64,000 nucleotides of DNA, taken from NCBI GenBank assembly GCA_007922195.1, contig ML682059.1:10003748-10067747 (forward strand), read 5' to 3'. Position 1 is the stretch's first letter, and every line of letters starts with the position of its first letter. Position numbers and translations under genes: made by a program. This stretch comes from Podocnemis expansa (lineage: Eukaryota > Chordata > Testudines > Podocnemididae). Below are positions 60,110 to 64,000 of this stretch, one piece after another. The notes under the pieces are model-generated. The model saw only the letters and a list, made by a program, of their open reading frames with translations, made no database searches and was not told where the DNA came from.

Positions 60110-60215
60110 CAGTAAAAACAAAACAAACAAGAAGTCCTGTGGCACTTTTAAAGACTAACAAATTCATTTATGACATGAGCTTTTGTGGGGAAAAAAATCC
60201 TGCTTGGTACCAATT
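60110..60215 (-). mobile_element. PLE 3' end fragment
   Basis: GAAGTCCTGTGGCACTTTTA, AAGACTAACAAATTCATTT and ACATGAGCTTTTGTGGGG are the PLE terminal sequence in reverse. The hammerhead-like region is worn (GAAA has become AAAA). Confidence 0.65.
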
Positions 60216-63021
60216 CTCAGTCAGCTACAAGGGTAATGCAGACATTTCATTGTTCCCCCTTAGCTACACTTCCTCTTGATTTGCACTACGTGTAAATAAC
60301 AGACAAAATAAATGGTATTCCTTGATTTTAAATAAAAAATAAACAATACCTTTCCAGCATTAGCAGGTAATTCACACATACAGTAACTACAAAAGTAATA
60401 CTCTTCAGTATTTACAGTTTGACAAGTAACACTTAAAATGCTGTTCCAAAGGTGGCCTGAGTGTTCATGTTTTACTTATGTGAGTAATCATGCTGCAGAA
60501 GAGGAGTCCTGTGAACTTCAGTAACTTTGTTTGAAAATGGGTTGCAGGATGTGGCTGTTAGTTAATATCTTATCTTTTTCACCTTTCTTTCAGGCTCCAG
60601 TAAAAAGCTTTCAGAGTTTTTAGCCATTAAAGTATTTGCCCTCATTCCAGCACAGTCTTTAATCAGAACCTGCTGAGTTCTGTTCAAGAGGAGTTTGGAG
60701 TCAGAGCATGTGAAAAATGAATGGGCCCCTTCCAGTTAGAAAATAGGTTGTGAGCCCTCTAGAAAATCAAAGTGGTAAGGACCCTGCAGTTATCTGGGCT
60801 TTTTCCCATTTAGATGTAAGCTATAGAGTTCTGGGGAAAGTTCACATTACAGGTAGCTGGGATTTAGGGGAGAGCAGTGCACTTATTTGGACCACATTCA
60901 TTCTATCTAGAGCAGGGAAGTACCAGATGTCCTGTTTTGAGCCAGTCAGGGCTGAAAGATGATACTGGTTTCCTCCATCTCCCTAAATTTTCGATGGTGC
61001 AGGCAACATTAAAATCCATCAGAAGCTCCATGTGTGCGCTCTCACTGAGAGTGAACTGAGTCAGTAGGTTGCCAACCACCTTGGTCATGCCTTCCTTACA
61101 GCAGTACCACCTACTATTTAAGCTGTGCTGTCTGATGGTGGGTTGGTTTCTGCCATTTCCCCTTACCACAGCCACTCTCACTGCAGACTTTACTCCCCTG
61201 GCTTCAGTCCAGCTGAAGCCAGCATAACTTACTTTGGGCAGAGGGACCTGGCCCCCACAGTCTAAAGAGACTGCTGAGCTCTAGAGGAAACTGAACTGAA
61301 TGCCGTTCCGGGGACCAGTTTTAAAAACCAGTGGCTGACATTATCAGATGCTTCACTGATTGGGTGTCATGCTACTGAAACATCACTTGACCCAGGTTTC
61401 ATTTTTAGGGAAAGCATCATGTCTTTATTTTCTGCTTTAAAAACTAAGAGTAGCCAAAACCACTATATTATGAAAACAAGAGCAGCAGCCAAACAGCTGA
61501 AATTAGCAAGGAGCCAAAAATTGTCCCCCTCTGAACTGTCCCCATGACACCCTTCCTGTCAGCATTGCTTTGAATACAGGTGCTGGTCCCTTGTTTCCCT
61601 GCTGTAACCAGCAGATAAGATCCCTTATTGCTTTTGAACAAAACTCCTGAGTTGTGCTCTCTGTTGTCCCATGTGGGCTTTCCATGCCTTGGGCCAATAA
61701 AGCAGGCATGCACATACTTTCTTCTAATCATGAAAATGATTTCAGACATTCACTAATGCTTCAGAAAAGCTTTGCCATCATGAGCCAGTTACGTTCTGTA
61801 AAAGCTCTGGAGGTTTCTGGCGGTGTTAAAAGGAAGATTGTCCGCTTCTAAGAGGATTTTAATTAAAACCAGCTTTTAGGAGGTACATGGGGTCTGTTTG
61901 TGCTACATCTGTTCTGTCAGAACTTCTTTCAATGGGATTGTAATTTCCCAAAGAAAGGCTGAACAAATTCCTATTATTATTTTGTTTGTAATTAGCAGTG
62001 ATAGCTATAAAACAGTGACAATCTTCTGTATAGTTAATATAAACCTTTAATTCAACCCTGTATTAAGAAATTGGCTGTTCTGTTCAAAGTAGTGGTGCCA
62101 AGCCTATTTGGTGAATTTAGCTGAATTCTGTTCTTAATTATAGTTTGTGGGCTGGCTATAATTTTAGGGCTCTTTACTCCCTCTTGCCAAAGATTAAAGG
62201 TTGAATATAGCTTTTATGTAGAAATTAAGTATTTAATTATCATTTGTTCAGTGCTTTGTTGTCATATGCAACATTTCTCTGATCTCTTCTCCATTCTATT
62301 TGCTCAAATGATCAATAGAGGGATGGTGATATTGACATCGAAGTGTCATCATTGGGCTATACATCTGACACCTCACTGAGATTAATAAGGAACAGAGGAT
62401 TCACACACATTTCAAACTGTCTGCTGACTTGGAAACATAGCACTGCACTGGTTATACCTAAGGATAGCTCTGCTTTCAGAACTTTAGCAAAAGCAACTGT
62501 ATTTGTAGATGCTAACTGCCTTTTTCTAAACTGTCCCAGAGCACTACCCCAGTTCTATGTGACCGTGAGTTTCACAACCTTTTGTGAGAACACATGCTTT
62601 GTCACTCAGTCACTGGCTGGAAGCATGTATCGCTCAAAAACTCCTCAGGTTTGATTCCCTACCTGATGTCTGTAAATCTGGTTTAAAGAAAACATAGCCA
62701 TATTTTAATCTCTTCTGTTCAGAAAGGACTTCTTTTGAGGCATTAGGTGATTCAGTGTGGATGATAATGCACGTGCACACAGGAATTGAGTGAGGGCAGG
62801 GCCAGCAACCTTAATTAGTCATTTCTTGACTTTTGAGTGCCTCACTTTATGATTCTTTAGTATTTAATTTCCTGTGTTCTTTACAAAGGAAAACAAAGCA
62901 ATGATGACCTGCTATGCTTATCGCTTTGCTGGATCCCACTGGAAGGCTCTCAGTAATGCACAGTATGTGCAGTTAATCAGACAAGTGTTCCCACCTTCTT
63001 GCATGGATGCTTTTTTCTATG
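60216..63021. other. Intron, no recognised feature
   Basis: No repeat or collagen exon was recognised. An open frame from 62319 to 62654 follows an AATAG but has no collagen register or fit to the next type XV segment. Confidence 0.45.
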
Positions 63022-63118
63022 GGCTGGTCTGCACTTAACATCCTACATCAGCAGAGCTGCAGCACTTCTGGTGGGGACACTCTGAGCTGATAGGAAAGAG
63101 CTCTGTTAGCCAAGATAG
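63022..63118. mobile_element. Partial MITE copy, same family as 40137-40618
   Basis: GGCTGGTCTGCACTTAACAT and CTTCTGGTGGGGACACTCTG match the left half of the MITE at 40137. It joins directly to a CR1 tail. Confidence 0.5.
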
Positions 63119-63470
63119 GCAGGGATGCAGAACCATGCTCTTGAAGTTTCCTTAACTTTTGTTTTCCAGAAGCTAGGAATGAGTGATGGGATGAATCACT
63201 TGATGATTGCTAACAAATAAGGAGTCCTAAGGGACCTAAAGACTAACAAATATATTTATTTATATTTGTTAGTCTTTAAATGCCACAGAACTCCTTGTTT
63301 GTTTTGTTTTACTGAACTAGACTAACACGGCTGTCGCTTTGGATCTTGATGATTACTGCTCTGTTCATTCCCTCTGAAGCACCTTGCACTGGCCACCATC
63401 AGAAGACAGGATACTAGCTTAATGGGCCTTTGATCTGACTCAGTATGGCCATTCTTATGTTCTTAAGTAT
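63119..63470 (+). mobile_element. CR1-like LINE 3' end, split by a PLE insert
   Basis: GGCAGGGATGCAGAACCATG, CCAGAAGCTAGGAATGAG, then after the insert CTGTTCATTCCCTCTGAAGC, GACAGGATACTAGC and CAGTATGGCCATTCTTATG follow the reptile CR1 3' end in order. Confidence 0.75.
63212..63344. mobile_element. 133-bp palindromic PLE-terminal insert
   Basis: The arms AGACTAACAAATATA and TATATTTGTTAGTCT meet at the centre (about 63258), with GGAGTCCT and GAACTCC further out. Only the right side has the tip ACTAGACTAACACGGCTGTC. CTTGATGATTGCT and CTTGATGATTACT (63199-63211, 63345-63357) are a 13-bp target duplication with one mismatch. Confidence 0.85.
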
Positions 63471-64000
63471 GGGCTTTTAAATGTTGACAAATCACAATTT
63501 TCATTAGACCAAAAAAAGTCACATCTGCAAGATTGGGAACAACTTCCTGCCAGATCTTCATATTTTACTGTGTAAAGTTTCCAGGCTAGATCTGCTCAAA
63601 AGAAAGTCACAAAGACATATTTTATAATGGGGAAAGTGTCTTTTTAAATATTTTTATTTATTCTATCTTAAAAATGGCAACCCAATTTTGATTTAAATTT
63701 TGCAAAAATATTACTCCAGACTGAAAACATAGCTTCAGAATTTCAGCCAGTTAAGAAAATGGTTAAAAAAATTATATGTATTATAATCATAAATTATACA
63801 CCTTAGAACTGCAACACATGAGCATCTTTACATATAGCTGTCACTATATGTACTCTACCTATTATTACAAGGGAATATTAAGCAAGTAGACTTAAAATAC
63901 CTTTTTGAATTTTAATTGTGTGATACTGCTATTAAAAGACTTTTTGCTATGGGTGTGAATGTGAACTGATTTGTTACTGAGATAAAAATGGTTATTAAAT
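63471..64000. other. Intron, no recognised feature
   Basis: Unexplained AT-rich sequence up to the window edge. Confidence 0.5.

Noticed and set aside
62319..62654. An open frame after CAATAG that might be the next exon
   Set aside because: No Gly-X-Y register, no good pyrimidine tract, and it does not resemble the type XV segment expected after DMEGSGS.

Overview
This is 64 kb of vertebrate nuclear DNA lying inside one large gene. Ten short exons, all on the + strand, phase 0 and with GT-AG introns, encode 276 residues of Gly-X-Y collagen broken by short non-collagenous stretches. Exon order, exon sizes and the acidic Ser-Gly linkers (SGSGDFD, DMEGSGS) fit the middle of type XV collagen (COL15A1), a multiplexin that carries chondroitin sulphate. 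No start codon, signal peptide, endostatin domain or polyA site is present, so the gene continues past both edges. No other host gene, tRNA, rRNA or CRISPR array was found. The repeats (CR1 LINEs, vertebrate Penelope-like elements, MIR-like SINEs, many hAT elements, a Ty3/Gypsy relic) suggest a non-avian reptile, most likely a turtle or crocodilian.

Layout: exons at 1998-2144, 2717-2743, 7346-7408, 12393-12488, 20929-20991, 28824-28961, 50526-50588, 52790-52825, 53332-53457 and 56720-56788. Coding sequence is 828 bp (1.3%). The 28962-50525 intron alone is 21.6 kb.

The introns are layered mobile DNA. At 14.05-18.8 kb is a nearly complete, decayed Penelope-like element (PLE) whose 3' part is also present inverted at its front, with a CR1 inserted in the reverse transcriptase. 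At 22.0-24.5 kb a MIR-like SINE has been split by a PLE, then by a hAT element that itself contains a second hAT. At 24.5-26.8 kb is an antisense CR1 with a small internal inversion. At 30.9-32.0 kb is another PLE, then a Ty3/Gypsy relic to about 36.8 kb. At 44.4-49.2 kb is a near full-length antisense CR1 with a PLE-derived insert. From 57 kb to the end are a hAT element, CR1 tails and PLE-terminal palindromes.

The most interesting signal is in the PLE ends. Several copies keep a small hammerhead-ribozyme-like fold (CTGANGA, stem II, GAAA, then GCTC or GCTT, closed by GCAT/ATGC), and two copies on the minus strand (47478-47518 and 30988-31027) have every core position I could check. The insertions built from these ends are inverted pairs in which only one side carries the extra terminal tip. 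All identifications come from reading the sequence and from memory of the families; no alignment or database search was run.
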